Shown here piece after piece: positions 23,154 through 24,503 of a DNA stretch of 24,503 nt (the first letter of the stretch is position 1; each line of letters starts with the position of its first letter). The translations under genes were made by a program, and so were the position numbers. This stretch comes from Cloacibacterium caeni_C (GTDB lineage: Bacteria > Bacteroidota > Bacteroidia > Flavobacteriales > Weeksellaceae), in NCBI GenBank assembly GCA_002422665.1, contig DITA01000036.1, positions 1-24,503 on the forward strand, given 5' to 3'. Below the pieces are notes generated by a model. It was given only the letters and a program-made list of their open reading frames with translations, ran no database searches and was not told where the DNA came from.

Positions 23154-24296
23154 CTATAATCGCAAGATTTCTGCCAATGCATTAACTAACGCATCTATTT
23201 CTTCTTTTGTTGTTTTATGAGAAAAAGATATTCTAAGCGGAGTGGTATTTTGCTGAGTTTCTTCTCTTAAAATTTTAGAAAGTACAGATGATGGTTTTGC
23301 TGCTCCAGAACTACATGCACTTCCTTGTGAAACTGCAATTCCTTTCATATCTAGCTGCAGACCAATCAAAGGATTTTGTGAAGGCAAAGACACACTTAAT
23401 ACCGTGTAAAGACTCTTATCCCTTTCTGCACTTCTTCCATTAAAAAGAATTCCTGGAATTTTTTCTGAAAGTCTATGGATGGCGTAATCTTTAATTTCTT
23501 GAATATGAGAAGAGAATTTTTCTAAATTATCCGTCGCAATTTCAAATGCTTTCCCTAGTCCTGCAATTCCTACTACATTTTCTGTTCCTGCTCTTAAGTT
23601 TCTCTCTTGAGTTCCACCGTGAATTTGAGCTTTTAAGTGCGTAGATTTTCTGATGAAAGCAAAACCTGCACCTTTTGGTCCATGGAATTTGTGCGCACTA
23701 CAACTGGCAAAATCAACCAAAGTTTTAGAAAAATCCAAAGGCAAATGAGCCATCGTTTGAACCGTATCTGAATGGAAATACGCTCCGTATTCTTTGCAAA
23801 TATTTGCAACTTTATCCAAGTCTAAAAGATTGCCAATTTCATTGTTGGCATGCATTAAACTGACCAAAGTCTTTTTATCTGAAGACTTCAAAAGCTGCTG
23901 CAATTGCTCTATATCTACATCTCCTTTTTCATTGACATTGAGGTAAATCACTTCTACATTTTTAGAATTTTTGAGATTTTCCACTGATTCTGCTACACAT
24001 TTATGTTCTAGTTCTGTGGTAATGATTCTTTCGATTTTTAAATCTTCAACCGCAGATTTCAGAATTAAATTATTAGCTTCCGTTCCGCAAGAAGTGTAGA
24101 TAATTTCTGCGGGGGAAACATGGAGTTCATGGGCAATTTTTCTACGGGTTTCTTCTAGAATTGTTTTGGCTTCTTGACCAAGGGTATGCGTAGAAGAAGG
24201 ATTCCCGAAATTGTTTTTCATTACCACTACCATCGCATCTATCACTTCGTCTAAAAGTGGTGTAGTAGCGGCATTATCTAAATATATCTGTGTCAT
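23154..24296 (-). CDS. Cysteine desulfurase (NifS/IscS class)
   Basis: This 380-residue PLP enzyme removes sulfur from L-cysteine as a persulfide for Fe-S clusters and thiolated tRNA. Visible residues: LDNAATT at 6-12, cofactor-stacking His98 (ELEHK), Asp177 and Gln180 (HSDTVQ), the Schiff-base lysine Lys203 in SAHKFHGPKG, and the catalytic Cys328 in SQGSACSSGA. The SSGA loop and long mobile loop place it in class I (NifS/IscS) rather than SufS/CsdA. No iscU or iscR gene lies next to it in the window. A palindrome TTAAGA-N7-TCTTAA at 24319-24337 is upstream and might be an operator. Confidence 0.93.
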   Translation of the reverse strand: MTQIYLDNAATTPLLDEVIDAMVVVMKNNFGNPSSTHTLGQEAKTILEETRRKIAHELHVSPAEIIYTSCGTEANNLILKSAVEDLKIERIITTELEHKCVAESVENLKNSKNVEVIYLNVNEKGDVDIEQLQQLLKSSDKKTLVSLMHANNEIGNLLDLDKVANICKEYGAYFHSDTVQTMAHLPLDFSKTLVDFASCSAHKFHGPKGAGFAFIRKSTHLKAQIHGGTQERNLRAGTENVVGIAGLGKAFEIATDNLEKFSSHIQEIKDYAIHRLSEKIPGILFNGRSAERDKSLYTVLSVSLPSQNPLIGLQLDMKGIAVSQGSACSSGAAKPSSVLSKILREETQQNTTPLRISFSHKTTKEEIDALVNALAEILRL

Positions 24297-24368
24297 TTTT
24301 AGGAAATATTTGTGAGCATTAAGACAGAAAATCTTAATTTCTCCATTTTAGAATTTTACGCGACGAAA

Positions 24369-24503
24369 TTAATGAAAAAATCTGTAATGAGATTCGTGCG
24401 CGAGAGAAAGCATAGGTAAATCTCCAGAAGTATCCCCAAAAGCGATGATTTTATCGTACTTTTTGCCTTCTATTTCTTTTTTAATTCGGTTTACTTTTTC
24501 TTT
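24369..24503 (-). CDS. HAD-family phosphatase, C-terminal fragment at window edge
   Basis: Only the last 44 residues are in the window, ending at TAA 24369-24371. They contain KYDKIIAFGDTSGDLPMLSL, the motif IV region of HAD hydrolases (GDxxxD), followed by AHESHYRFF. The pattern is typical of the HAD-IB (SerB-like) branch, which dephosphorylates small molecules such as phosphoserine; the branch assignment is tentative. The cysteine desulfurase gene follows 72 bp downstream on the same strand. Confidence 0.8.
   Translation of the reverse strand, partial: KEKVNRIKKEIEGKKYDKIIAFGDTSGDLPMLSLAHESHYRFFH

Overview
The window looks like a draft contig from a low-GC Bacteroidota genome of the Flavobacteriia, most likely Weeksellaceae (Chryseobacterium, Cloacibacterium or Kaistella type). 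The reasons are A/T-rich intergenic DNA, many matches to the Bacteroidota -7 promoter element TAnnTTTG, TonB-dependent outer-membrane receptors with an IDEV-type TonB box, a DUF6266-type protein, and the protein sequences in general. Genus is an inference. Two NN runs (10915-10916 and 18265-18266) mark places where sequence is missing.

Layout. 1-2660: a partial secreted protein and a TonB-dependent receptor on the minus strand. A possible short leader ORF and a terminator lie upstream of the receptor. 2777-6549: a plus-strand pair, uvrA and a YheT-type alpha/beta hydrolase. 6550-7118: structured intergenic DNA with REP-like hairpins and a tRNA-Arg(CCT). 7120-8133: an M28 lipoprotein peptidase. 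8302-9640: gene-free repeat DNA. 9641-12990: an iron-uptake operon (siderophore-type TonB receptor, then a PepSY membrane protein) behind two tandem 23-bp iron-box-like palindromes. 13020-14570: a second repeat block. 14651-17480: a small secreted protein, a DJ-1/PfpI protein, a Crp/Fnr regulator and an SDR reductase. 17600-18550: a third repeat block. 18554-22420: an accessory segment with a DUF6266 gene lacking a normal start, a PD-(D/E)xK-like protein, an HNH endonuclease, a WYL regulator and a broken integrase, next to two tRNA-Asp genes. 22685-24503: core genes trxA, a cysteine desulfurase and the C-terminus of a HAD phosphatase.

How parts work together. The receptor at 10868-12925 and the PepSY protein probably import and process a ferric chelate, and the operon is probably shut off by an iron-sensing repressor. 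The Crp-type regulator carries the RE...R recognition residues of E. coli CRP. Immediately after its gene lies a perfect TGTGA-N6-TCACA site, plus a weaker copy 23 bp away, both upstream of the DJ-1/PfpI promoter, so it probably controls that gene. The WYL/HNH/nuclease segment beside an integrase remnant and tRNA genes has the look of a small defence island.

The least explained signal is a family of non-coding inverted repeats whose arms consist of degenerate units repeating every 11 bp exactly. It is clearest at 20751-20904, with relatives at 17611-17749, 8302-8382 and perhaps 14531-14563. The units differ in sequence between loci, but the 11-bp phase and the inverted layout recur. I do not recognise it as a named element.
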